Below, one piece after another: positions 1 to 8,579 of a stretch of DNA of 62,926 bases. A model generated the notes under the pieces. That model ran no database searches. It saw only the letters and a program-made list of their open reading frames with translations, and had not been told where the DNA came from. The stretch lies in contig JAIYDC010000088.1 of the NCBI GenBank assembly GCA_027487685.1, forward strand, positions 1-62,926, given 5' to 3'. Numbering within the stretch: the first letter of the stretch is position 1; the number at the start of each line of letters is the position of its first letter. The DNA is from Pseudomonadota bacterium (lineage in GTDB: Bacteria; Bdellovibrionota; Bacteriovoracia; Bacteriovoracales; Bacteriovoracaceae). The position numbers and the translations under genes were made by a program.

Positions 1-2
1 AA

Positions 3-95
3 GATGCCTGCACCAGTTTCTTTCGCTACATCAGGAAGTACCGGGACGAGCTGTCGACTCTGTTGACGGATGAGTTTCAAGTCCTCGGCACTTGA
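3..95 (+). CDS. C-terminal end of an unidentified gene cut by the window edge
   Basis: One frame stays open from base 3 to a TGA at 93-95. It gives a charged helical-looking tail containing FFRYIRKYRDELSTLL. The other two forward frames stop earlier or look less protein-like. Too little is present to name a family. The call rests on composition only and could be wrong. Confidence 0.4.
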   Translation, partial: DACTSFFRYIRKYRDELSTLLTDEFQVLGT

Positions 96-446
96 AAACT
101 AAACTGCGTTCAGTTTAGAATAACAGTGCCAAATAATTGATTTTAACTTGGGTAATTAAACTGCCCTGGATTTGATTTGTCTTTAAGTACGAGTAGAATT
201 TTTCATTTAGAAAGAGCAGGCTTAATCCCTTTAAGCTTAGAAGAGAGATGGATGAGAAACTCAATAGGTTCTACACTTTTGTAGATAATTACCGAAAGGC
301 AGCCAACGATGTGGCTGCCTAATTAACGGAAAGCGTCTAAGTGTCTCTATTCAATGGTTCAATACGCAGGGTCCCAGTCCAGACACCACCCTTTTTGCGC
401 ACTCATTTCTTGTGGCTTTCTAGAGCGCCATTAGTAAAATGAATTC
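96..446. other. Intergenic region with a small hairpin and a doubtful 24-codon ORF
   Basis: About 350 bases of A/T-rich sequence without a convincing gene. A perfect inverted repeat (GGCAGCCA at 298-305, TGGCTGCC at 312-319, 6-base loop) is followed by TAATTAAC, not a run of T, so it is a weak terminator candidate. A 24-codon ATG frame at 248-322 overlaps the hairpin. It has a purine-rich stretch upstream but no homologue I recognise, and I do not call it a gene. Confidence 0.4.
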
Positions 447-2657
447 ATGATAGAAGTCTTTAGGAAAAGCGTGCACATGCTCCATCGTGGGCTACGCATT
501 CTGTTTCATCTTTCCTTTAAACACTTTAAGCTGACATGGTTGGGTTTGGGCCTGATTTTGTTACTAGCTTTGACCCAACTGCATAAGCTGAAATTCTTAG
601 TTATGCTCTCTGATCTTTTGGATCAGGACTTTCAGACTTACCCGCAGTTCCAAAAATTGAACACTGACTTCGACGAAGAGAATCAGAGCTCCGTCTTTAT
701 TCGGAATCAGGACAAGCCAATCACTTTCCAGCAGCATTGTCTATTAATTAGATGGCTTACCAAGGTTCATCTGGGGCAGACACAGATTGCTCGCATTTAT
801 TCCTCCTATGGTTACCGAGAAATCCTGGAAGAGAAGGACGGATTTAGTTTTCGGCCGGTATTAGTACAGGATTGTGAGAAGAGGGAGCTGGGAACGGCCG
901 AACTAAGCCAGCAACTGCAAAAGCTCGCACAGAGTCCTAGCGGTGTCGTGCTTACCAATAAAAGAAAAGATGATGTATTTGCCAGTTTCTATTTAAGAAA
1001 CTTACCGGAAAAGGGCATGTTCGGTTCCTTTGATACCACTGCCTATGAGTCGCTCCAAGCATCGTTTCGAGACCAAGTCCTGAGTAAGGAGCCGAGTCTC
1101 AAAGCAACCTGGGTTGGGATTGGGACTTATCAGTATTATCTCCAAAAGGCCTATGAACAGATGAACTTCCTGAACATCATTACGGTGGTGTTTGCCCTCT
1201 TGGGATTTAGGTTCTTCTTTGGCCGCTGGAAAAGTGGCATGATCTTTCTAGCGACTTATTTCATTTCCTTGACAATCATCTATGGCTTCATGGCATTTAT
1301 GGGATTTCCGGTGGATTCCCTCTCGGCGGCGATGCCAATCATGCTTCTGATTGCAACCCTTGAAGACTACATCTACTTCATCGTCCTATACCATCGACAA
1401 AGATCAATAGTCTCTTCTTTCCAAAAAATCATGGTCCCAGGTTTTTACACCAGTCTTTCAACCAGCATTGGCTTCTTGACCCTTTACCTTTCGGATCTGG
1501 CAATAATTCGTCGATTCGGACTCATTTGCTCTGTGGGGGCGATGATCGAATGGTTTATGATTTACCTGACGCTACCAAAGATATTGGTTCTTTTAAAACG
1601 CCGGTCTAATGGATTTACTCTCGCAGAAATTCCCGAACAAATCCAGCACCTATCACAAGCGGTGGCCCGACTCAAACTACCACGCTGGTGCACATTTCTG
1701 GCGCTTATTCCGTTTGTCTATGTTCTCTTTCAGTACCGAGGCAATCTGTCCATCAAGGACTCACCTGAAGCCGTGTTCCCCAAAAGTCACATAGTCACGA
1801 AGTCAACTGAGGAACTTTTGAAGCAAAGAAATTGGAAGTCAGAGGTAAGTTTGATCTTCCCCCAGCCTTTGTCAGAGGACAGAAGAAATGAGGTAATTGA
1901 GGACATCATGAGAACCATACCTGAGTTTGTGGCCAATGAAGGATTTCAGGAGACCAAGACTCATTTGCTACTTCCAGTTGCGAATCCTTCGCGCAAGAAG
2001 CTTGCTAGAAGTTTGATGGATTCAAGTCCCATCAGCGAGAGATGGATAGCTAGAGACTCGGGGACAGAAAGAGTTTTACTTTTCTCACAAACTACTGACG
2101 TGGTCCGAGTCTCCAAGATGCGGAAAGAGGTTTCAGCGATCTGTGGAGAGGATTGCTATCTGGCGAACATCCTGGTTTCATACAGTGAATTTGGGCTCAA
2201 AATCCTGGATACATTGACTGACAGTTTTGGGATGAGCATGATCGATATCTCACTGTTAATTCTGCTTCTGTGTTTATTCATGAACGTGAAAGATGTAATC
2301 CCACTGATCTTGTCCTCGCTTTGGGGCCCTGTTACTTTAATAAGCATTTTCCTATTCTTTGACATCGGAATATATTTTGCTACGAGCGTAGTCATGTCGG
2401 TCTTAGTCGGAATTTCCGGCGACAATGGTCTTCATTTTCTTTTTGCCAAGGGCAAGAATAAGTCATTGGAAGACGGAATCGATGAAATGGGGCTAGCTTC
2501 AGTTTTAACCATGGTTTTAATGTTCATCCTTTGTTCTTCCTTTCTATTCTCTGATTTTGAAGGTGTACGCAAAATTGGGCTCATGATGATGAGTGGCTTT
2601 GTTTTAGGCTTGATAGGGGACTTAGTAGTTTTGCGCGGACTTCTGAGTAAAATCTAA
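447..2657 (+). CDS. RND/MMPL-family membrane exporter
   Basis: A 736-aa integral membrane protein with the RND layout. There is one N-terminal membrane helix (about residues 27-48), a soluble domain of roughly 180 residues, a block of about five helices (about 240-390), a second soluble domain, and a second five-helix block (about 590-735). The helix-block motifs SAAMPIMLLIATLEDYIYFI and GISGDNGLHFLFA match the MMPL/SSD class, which usually moves lipids or hydrophobic compounds across the inner membrane using the proton gradient. The next gene downstream is a sterol-desaturase-type hydroxylase, and ketosynthase genes follow on the other strand, so a lipid product is a reasonable but inferred cargo. 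The start is not secure: ATG 447 has no clear ribosome site, and ATG 477 is an alternative. Confidence 0.75.
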   Translation: MIEVFRKSVHMLHRGLRILFHLSFKHFKLTWLGLGLILLLALTQLHKLKFLVMLSDLLDQDFQTYPQFQKLNTDFDEENQSSVFIRNQDKPITFQQHCLLIRWLTKVHLGQTQIARIYSSYGYREILEEKDGFSFRPVLVQDCEKRELGTAELSQQLQKLAQSPSGVVLTNKRKDDVFASFYLRNLPEKGMFGSFDTTAYESLQASFRDQVLSKEPSLKATWVGIGTYQYYLQKAYEQMNFLNIITVVFALLGFRFFFGRWKSGMIFLATYFISLTIIYGFMAFMGFPVDSLSAAMPIMLLIATLEDYIYFIVLYHRQRSIVSSFQKIMVPGFYTSLSTSIGFLTLYLSDLAIIRRFGLICSVGAMIEWFMIYLTLPKILVLLKRRSNGFTLAEIPEQIQHLSQAVARLKLPRWCTFLALIPFVYVLFQYRGNLSIKDSPEAVFPKSHIVTKSTEELLKQRNWKSEVSLIFPQPLSEDRRNEVIEDIMRTIPEFVANEGFQETKTHLLLPVANPSRKKLARSLMDSSPISERWIARDSGTERVLLFSQTTDVVRVSKMRKEVSAICGEDCYLANILVSYSEFGLKILDTLTDSFGMSMIDISLLILLLCLFMNVKDVIPLILSSLWGPVTLISIFLFFDIGIYFATSVVMSVLVGISGDNGLHFLFAKGKNKSLEDGIDEMGLASVLTMVLMFILCSSFLFSDFEGVRKIGLMMMSGFVLGLIGDLVVLRGLLSKI

Positions 2658-2724
2658 CCGTAAAAACGTGGAAAAAGTATTTCGGTGCTAGGAAAGACGA
2701 AATACAGCATGCTAAAATCTAAAT

Positions 2725-3507
2725 ATGGATCATGTCATTCAGTTTCTGATCGAACACATCACCTGGTTTCCAGTAATCCTATTTTTATTTCTATCCCTTC
2801 GCTACTTCTTAATCTCATCAATTATGTACGTCTCATTGTGGTTTGTATTTTCTAAGGCCTTAAAAAAAAGAAGAATCCAAGAAGGTGCTTTGCTCAAGAA
2901 CCAGATTTGGAACGAGATCCGTCATTCGCTTGAAAGCTTTGCTGCCATGTCGGTGATTTGCACACCGCTTTTTTACCTCTACGCCCATGGAAAAACCACC
3001 ATCTATCATAATTGGGTCGACTATCCACTCTGGTGGATCCCCATCAATATTTTAATTTTTTTCTTCTGGCATGATTGGACTTTTTATATCCACCATCGCT
3101 GGTTGCATACTCCCTGGGCGTATAAGCACATTCATTATGTGCACCATATTTCGCGCATCCCTACTCCCTTTGCCTCACATGCTTTCCACTGGGTCGAGGG
3201 AGCGATGCAAATTGTTTTCATCTATCCTGTTGTCATGTGGGTACCAATGCATCCATGGACTTTCGTGGGATTCATGGCGTTGTCGGCCTTCTTTGCCTCG
3301 TGGGGACACTTTAACTATGAGCTCATGCCACTTGGTACCTGGCATGCCTGGTGGGGAAGTTGGGTTACAACATCCACTCACCACAATCTGCATCACAAAT
3401 ACAACAATGGTAATTTTAGTCTTTATCTCAGAAGCTGGGACAGGGTCAATGGGACTCTTCATCCTCAAACCGAAGAGCGCTATGCTCAGTACTCGAAAAA
3501 AGACTAA
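2725..3507 (+). CDS. Fatty acid hydroxylase / sterol desaturase family membrane enzyme
   Basis: A 260-aa membrane diiron enzyme. The family His clusters are all visible: HDWTFYIHHRWLH (about 115-127), HYVHH (about 137-141) and STHHNLHH (about 216-223). Hydrophobic helices lie at about 10-45, 70-85 and 100-115. The family hydroxylates or desaturates lipid chains, sterols or carotenoids at the membrane using O2 and two irons. It lies 67 bases after the RND exporter on the same strand, so the two may be co-transcribed. Its stop overlaps by 4 bases the stop of a decayed acyl desaturase on the opposite strand. The substrate cannot be read from sequence; the setting suggests an acyl chain made by the neighbouring ketosynthases. 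Confidence 0.85.
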   Translation: MDHVIQFLIEHITWFPVILFLFLSLRYFLISSIMYVSLWFVFSKALKKRRIQEGALLKNQIWNEIRHSLESFAAMSVICTPLFYLYAHGKTTIYHNWVDYPLWWIPINILIFFFWHDWTFYIHHRWLHTPWAYKHIHYVHHISRIPTPFASHAFHWVEGAMQIVFIYPVVMWVPMHPWTFVGFMALSAFFASWGHFNYELMPLGTWHAWWGSWVTTSTHHNLHHKYNNGNFSLYLRSWDRVNGTLHPQTEERYAQYSKKD

Positions 3508-4091
3508 TCCTTTTCTACTTTCAATACGGAAACTATTCCTAGGAGAGCGAGCAATTTCAGCATCTGATAGCTGAGATCTATTTGCCAGAAGCCCTGTCCG
3601 TAGCGCGCTAGCGAAGCTGAATCATTGTGATTCACATGTCAGACCTGGCCGTAGGCCAATATTCCTATCAACCGGTTATTGGTGGCCAGATGTTTTGATC
3701 TAGGGTTTCGCGATCCAAAAAAATGACTAATGCTATCAACGGCATCGCCCAAATTGTAAACGTAGATGTAGCAAAAGAAAGCCAGCTGAACGCCAGCTAG
3801 ACCTGCATGAATATAGGCCCGAATAAATGCGCCAAGGGTATAAACGGCCACCAGGGTAACATAAACTTTAGGTCTACTCATCCAGGCCAGCACGGGATCG
3901 CGTGAGACGTCCTTTGCATAATCATTGTATTCCTGATTGGTCAGTGGACGATGATGGCCATCAAAAAGTGATCGCATAGGGCCGCCCAATGCATAGAAAA
4001 TGGAGATCAAAGTCTTACGGGTCTGCAGGTACCAACCGTTATGTGCCCATCAGAAGCCTGCCATATGGGGAGAATGAGGGTCTAGAGAAGT
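3504..4091 (-). pseudogene. Decayed membrane acyl-lipid desaturase (two in-frame TGA codons, N-terminus missing)
   Basis: Read on the minus strand, one frame runs from TSLDPHS (starting about 4091) to a TAG at 3504-3506 and matches the second half of acyl-CoA/acyl-lipid desaturases. It is broken by TGA at two places where the family has Trp: GF*WAHNGW (family GFxxxHxGW) and GQV*HVNHN (family GExWHNNHH, stop at 3639-3641). The tail ARYGQGFWQIDLSY is also family-typical. The N-terminal third, with the first two His boxes, is absent because the frame runs straight into the end of the upstream gene (stop at 4082-4084). The last His box also has Asn for its final His. The unbroken part is 123 codons from a TTG at 4010. 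I read it as a pseudogene left by a deletion. Confidence 0.75.
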
Positions 4092-4939
4092 TCGGATCTT
4101 GCCTTCAGCTCCATCAGCATGGCATGTAGGACTTCGGTGGAGATACTGTGCAGGACCAATCGGTATCCAGCTTCGCCCGTCACCGCCGGCACCAGAGGAT
4201 GGCGATTATTTACTAAAAAGAGGCGGTTATGCATATTCAGAAGATTCGCAAAATACAACCCAACGGTTTCATCAAGCTGCAGACTTTGAGTCGAGCGCCA
4301 AAACGCCCGGTCAGTCTGGAGGAACTGGAACAACGGCAGGATAATTTCAATCGCAGTGTGAATGTCGATAAAATTAAGACGCCCGTGGCGAAACTGCTCG
4401 ATTGTGATTGGCGGGTGATGAAGGTCAGAGAAATCAAAGCTCGATCTAGGACTAACTTTTAGGTTCTTCTCTTTTAATTCCCGGTTAAGGTCTATTACGA
4501 AATTATACAGATTGATGTCATGCTTAAGAATCAGATTGTCCTTAAAGGCATCTAGATCGGGCGGATAAAGAGGTTCGGTTTCTATCTTCACCCCTTCGAT
4601 ATTATGCTTGAGAAATTCTAAGATCTGAGAGCCTAGATGAAAGTGACGAACAAGAAGATAATTTCCTTCAGGAGTCACGAATCTTTTAAGTCCCCAGGTA
4701 ATAATTCCGTGCATTAACAGAGAGGAAGTCAGGGCATTAGGGAAGATTATCTTATAAAGCTGAATTAATCCCATCACCACTTTGGAAATGGGACGAATGA
4801 TGGGCATCAGAAACTGCCGGCTCCAGCGACTGGTATCAGCGATCCATGAGTCCCTGGCCAGGGGATCTAGCGGAAGATTAGCATCGTCCTGAAATGCAAG
4901 CCACGGATCAGGATCTTCCCGACGATGTATTGTCCTCAT
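4082..4939 (-). CDS. Family-unknown 285-aa protein co-encoded with the ketosynthase fusion
   Basis: A mostly helical protein without signal peptide. Residues about 45-85 are fairly hydrophobic (PISKVVMGLIQLYKIIFPNA) and may sit on the membrane. Scattered His residues occur (LVRHFHLGSQ, LHHPPITIEQFRHG) but I see no known catalytic signature. It resembles proteins I associate only loosely with the DUF6999 label, so no function is assigned. The ATG overlaps the TGA of the upstream ketosynthase fusion (ATGA), so the two are translationally coupled and probably act together. The 3' end abuts the desaturase remnant, where a deletion may also have altered this protein's C-terminus. Confidence 0.7.
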   Translation of the reverse strand: MRTIHRREDPDPWLAFQDDANLPLDPLARDSWIADTSRWSRQFLMPIIRPISKVVMGLIQLYKIIFPNALTSSLLMHGIITWGLKRFVTPEGNYLLVRHFHLGSQILEFLKHNIEGVKIETEPLYPPDLDAFKDNLILKHDINLYNFVIDLNRELKEKNLKVSPRSSFDFSDLHHPPITIEQFRHGRLNFIDIHTAIEIILPLFQFLQTDRAFWRSTQSLQLDETVGLYFANLLNMHNRLFLVNNRHPLVPAVTGEAGYRLVLHSISTEVLHAMLMELKARSELL

Positions 4940-6828
4940 TCAAAAACTTCTTCCATTTGACGGCAGTAGAGGTCGGCCACTCGATCTGCGGTCTCAACCA
5001 TCCTGCGTGCCAGTGATCCATCGTGGTCGGATTCCAGCACGATTTCGACCGCAATCAACCAACGGTGAATATGGTGTTCATCATTGGCACCGTGATACTG
5101 CAAGAACTTAAAGCAATCATTACCTAGACTCAGCTGTGAACGCACCAGGGGCAACATGACCGGGATAATTCGCTGACCTGTTCCTTCGATAATGTAAATT
5201 CCACCAAGGAGATCGACTGCATTAACTGAGTTGGCCCGACTGTACATAAAGTCATTCAATGCTTTTCCTCCGGCATTGAAATTTAACTCATCTGCGAATT
5301 GCACCTTACCACCGGCATTCTGATAATCTTGGAAGAGAATCTTCCAGTCGTTTTGCTCTTCGGAAGCATGAGTTTCAATTAGTGCTTTCAAATCCACAAA
5401 TGGGTCCTGCATATTCGATACGGCCGTTCTCATCCACTTAGAGCCCTGTCTTACTTGCGGGATCCAGTTTTCAATCCACTTGATATAGTCTTCTGTTAGA
5501 AGTTGGTTACGGGTGATCTTGGAGAAATATTTTGTGCGCCAGACTCGCGAGCGGTAGCCATGCCATACATCGGCCAGATTCAACAGTAGGTTACGGAGTT
5601 TGAGTGAATACTCGTCACTTGCCTCGACCGGAGCTATCGATTTTGTGATAAATTCCTCATTGGTCATGCTGGTCTTCTCGGTATCAGAAGCCGTGACTTG
5701 TCCTAGTGAAGCATCTGGTCCTACCACTTCGAACTGTACGAAGCCTACCGAAAAACGGCCTGATTCAGGGATGAAGCATAGGATCTTCTGACCAACTTTC
5801 ACTTCCCTTTCTTTCAAGAAGTCATCGATCATAACAAAGATCGAAGCCGAGCCCATATTCCCCCGAGTCTTCAAGTTTGAATACCAACGATCCTTAGGAA
5901 TCATCAGATTCATTTTTTCTAACAGACCCTGCATGACGCCTTCAAATTTCTGAGAAGAGTAATGCACAATAAAGTGATCCACTTCATTGGGATTGATTTC
6001 GCCTTTTTTGATAAGAGCGGCGTACTCAAACAAGCAAACTTCAAATAGCTGAGGCAGCATCCGAATGTTCTGACGCAAAAGATAGCTTCCTTGCTTTTCT
6101 GCATCCGCCATGGTCGGGTAATCATAGCAAGACTTGGAATGATCACTTATCGGGCTACCGATGTACATACAAGTGGCGTAGTCACCACTGAATGATTTTA
6201 AATGAATATTTGACACTTTAAGAGACACCTTGGAAGGACTAGGTGTGCTAGAGAGCACCATAGAACCCGAGCCATCAGAGAGCATCCAGCGCAAGAAGTG
6301 AGAATCGAAGTCCACGTCATAGCCCTCAACGAATCGGGAGGTCTTAAAGAGACGTGAAGGAAACTCACACCCAGAAACAGAAGCTTTCTTGATACGACCT
6401 AATTCTATGGCATCCGAGGCGTGTCTTAGGGCCGCAATGCCGGAAGCACAAATACCTATGTGAGTACTGGTCTCCATGGGCTGAGCCTTAAGCTCACCTT
6501 GAACCATATTGGCAAACCCCGGAACGATTAGGTCACCGCCACAAGTACCGGTGGCGATCATCTCAATTTCATCTAACCCTACGTTGGCATCTTCAAGACT
6601 CTTAGTGACTGATCGTGAGGCCATCTGCACCAGACTCAATTGTGTTTGCCCTTCTGGATTGATACCATAGTAACGAGTCTCAATCCCGTTCTCTTTCAAG
6701 ATCATATTCTTGAGTTTGGCTGAACGGGTATTGATAGGTTGAATGTACTTATCAATATCTTCATTACCAACGGGTCCTCCTGGAAGGTAGGAGCCCGTGC
6801 CGATAAGATAAACCATTTTATAAGCCAC
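4936..6828 (-). CDS. Beta-ketoacyl synthase III fused to a helical oxidase-like domain
   Basis: 630 aa, two domains. Residues 1 to about 370 are a KASIII thiolase fold with the nucleophile Cys in IGICASGIAALRHA, the His in DHFIVHYSSQKFEG and the Asn in TRGNMGSASIF, so the catalytic triad is intact. After a linker, residues about 400-630 are helical. They carry the acidic/His pattern FLQYHGANDEHHIHRW and VEIVLESDHDG, which resembles heme-oxygenase-like diiron oxidases (the TenA/UndA type of iron-containing redox enzyme). KASIII enzymes condense two acyl units; oxidases of the second type cleave or oxidise acyl chains. A fused condensation and oxidation step is inferred. The start is GTG 6828 with AGGAG eight bases upstream; ATG 6816 is also possible. 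It overlaps the next gene by 4 bases. Confidence 0.8.
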   Translation of the reverse strand: MAYKMVYLIGTGSYLPGGPVGNEDIDKYIQPINTRSAKLKNMILKENGIETRYYGINPEGQTQLSLVQMASRSVTKSLEDANVGLDEIEMIATGTCGGDLIVPGFANMVQGELKAQPMETSTHIGICASGIAALRHASDAIELGRIKKASVSGCEFPSRLFKTSRFVEGYDVDFDSHFLRWMLSDGSGSMVLSSTPSPSKVSLKVSNIHLKSFSGDYATCMYIGSPISDHSKSCYDYPTMADAEKQGSYLLRQNIRMLPQLFEVCLFEYAALIKKGEINPNEVDHFIVHYSSQKFEGVMQGLLEKMNLMIPKDRWYSNLKTRGNMGSASIFVMIDDFLKEREVKVGQKILCFIPESGRFSVGFVQFEVVGPDASLGQVTASDTEKTSMTNEEFITKSIAPVEASDEYSLKLRNLLLNLADVWHGYRSRVWRTKYFSKITRNQLLTEDYIKWIENWIPQVRQGSKWMRTAVSNMQDPFVDLKALIETHASEEQNDWKILFQDYQNAGGKVQFADELNFNAGGKALNDFMYSRANSVNAVDLLGGIYIIEGTGQRIIPVMLPLVRSQLSLGNDCFKFLQYHGANDEHHIHRWLIAVEIVLESDHDGSLARRMVETADRVADLYCRQMEEVFE

Positions 6829-6843
6829 AGCTGACTCTCCTAT

Positions 6844-8409
6844 TTAGAATAAGACTGGAAAGAGAGCAGCTCCTAGGATATTCGCTCCCCAAGACTGGGA
6901 GAGAATCCTCGCGGCCTTCGGAATGTCTTTTTGATCAATATCGGGAAAGTAAGGGAGGTATGCACCCAGGTTCCAGGTCTTAGGGTTTCCGTACTTGTAG
7001 TTCCTGTATTCTTTCCTTGTGATCGGTTCTACCAATGACTTAGGCCCCTCTTCAAAGCCAGTGGCCAGGAAAGCCTTTAAATCTTCAGGTGGATTGTTAT
7101 AGATCGCTTGGAAGTTGACTTGAATTTCCTGACCGTCGACTAATGAACTTCGCACACCATGACCTTCAATTAAGTGAGAAATGTTTTCAAAAGAAGTATC
7201 GATGGTGCGTGTGAAAGGAATAAAAGTTCTTGGATCCAGGAGCGGGAATTGGTTCCCAATGGTTGAGTCTTCATTCTTAGTGAAATTCCATGCAATGCGG
7301 CCCTGTCTTACTCCTTCTCTGAACCACGGGTAGGCAGCACGGGTCCAGGTAGCTCCACCGTCTGGCAGTTCACTCGTCTTAGGAATGATACGGAAAAGCT
7401 GTCTGGCATTACGAACTATGCTCACGCGGTCTTTTGCCGTCATCTTGTCCGGATTAGAGGACAATAAATTATTGAAGCCCATGACGGTAGCAACACCATT
7501 GATCGTCTTAAGCAATCCGTTCCAGTTATAAGCAAGTGCGACATGTAAGCTACTAATGGTAAGGTTCGCAGAAGAAATGACAGAGTGAACTTCTCCGCGG
7601 CCCATCACTACATAGCGATCTTGCTCATCCACAATCTTTGAAGTGCTATAGATCAGTTTGTTATCAAAATAAAAGGGTCTGAACTCTGGATTTATCTTTC
7701 GTTCACCATTAACGGTGGCATACACAATGTTATTCATGCGAGTATTGAACTTTTGCAAAGAAGGAAGAAGTTCATTCTTAACGAAGAAATAAAGATCATT
7801 ATCGGTTTTTATGTCTGCGAGCATGCCAACATATGGCTTGGCTACAAAATCAAATCCAGACACCCATTGTGGTGTAGGAACAAAAGCATTCACTCCTGCG
7901 TTAGCGTTGCGCAACCACCCGACAATAAATGAATGAACAAAAGGAGCATCAGAATCTTCCATCAAAGGACGAGCGCGAAAAAAAAAACCTCGCCATGGAA
8001 GGAGGAGTGCCAATTGAGCAGCTACCCACTTAGACTGAATTGATAGCTTGTTAAAGTTAATGTCGTTATTGTATTTGGCAACAAGAATGGCCAGGTCAGT
8101 TTCAGTTCTTACGCCAGGGAGAATGGTGGCAGTTTGTTTGCCGTCCTTCCAAGTATGACCACCGATCAATTCTGAACTTAAATTTTTAAAGTCGTCATTA
8201 AAGGTCTCTGCATAATCTAGGCGATCTATGGTGGCCACCTTCCGAAAGGTGGATGATTTTTTAGAAGTCTTTAGTTGTTCCTGGTAAGCTTCTTCGGTCA
8301 AAAAATTATCAGAGGGAATTGGTTTGCCAAACGTCATGCTACTGGCGTGCACTCCATTATGTATGAAAAAAGACACTAAAAAACTGCTAATAATTGCTAG
8401 ATTACTCAA
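6844..8409 (-). CDS. Secreted orphan protein, 521 aa
   Basis: It begins with a short hydrophobic stretch typical of a Sec signal (SNLAIISSFLVSFFIHNGVHA, cleavage probably after HASS). The remainder is a large soluble domain without repeats or lipobox. I do not recognise the family. It has a central hydrophobic segment LALLLPWRGFFFRARP and a region with two His (GEVHSVISSANL, SSLHVALAYN), but not the spacing of lipoxygenases or known oxygenases. The start is TTG 8409 after AGGGAGGGG. It ends 15 bases before the ketosynthase fusion on the same strand, so it is probably the first gene of that operon and an exported partner of the same pathway. Confidence 0.7.
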   Translation of the reverse strand: MSNLAIISSFLVSFFIHNGVHASSMTFGKPIPSDNFLTEEAYQEQLKTSKKSSTFRKVATIDRLDYAETFNDDFKNLSSELIGGHTWKDGKQTATILPGVRTETDLAILVAKYNNDINFNKLSIQSKWVAAQLALLLPWRGFFFRARPLMEDSDAPFVHSFIVGWLRNANAGVNAFVPTPQWVSGFDFVAKPYVGMLADIKTDNDLYFFVKNELLPSLQKFNTRMNNIVYATVNGERKINPEFRPFYFDNKLIYSTSKIVDEQDRYVVMGRGEVHSVISSANLTISSLHVALAYNWNGLLKTINGVATVMGFNNLLSSNPDKMTAKDRVSIVRNARQLFRIIPKTSELPDGGATWTRAAYPWFREGVRQGRIAWNFTKNEDSTIGNQFPLLDPRTFIPFTRTIDTSFENISHLIEGHGVRSSLVDGQEIQVNFQAIYNNPPEDLKAFLATGFEEGPKSLVEPITRKEYRNYKYGNPKTWNLGAYLPYFPDIDQKDIPKAARILSQSWGANILGAALFPVLF

Positions 8410-8579
8410 GACCCCTCCCTTGTATAATGCTAAATATTAGAATACTTAAAGAGAATCCAGTCAAACTAAAATTTCTTTAGACAACGGAACCAAACCTTTC
8501 TAAAATAGAACATGTCCAAGACTAAGTTTTTTTCAATAGCAAAAAATGCCTCATCGGTAAAACTGAGTACAGGTTAAAA

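Noticed and set aside
3504-4091. TGA read as Trp or selenocysteine in the desaturase
   Set aside because: TGA ends many genes here and TGG codes for Trp widely. No selenocysteine insertion structure is apparent, and the gene is also truncated.
6844-8409. Lipoxygenase identity for the secreted orphan
   Set aside because: It is in a lipid cluster and has His residues, but the His spacing and C-terminal residue of lipoxygenases are not there.
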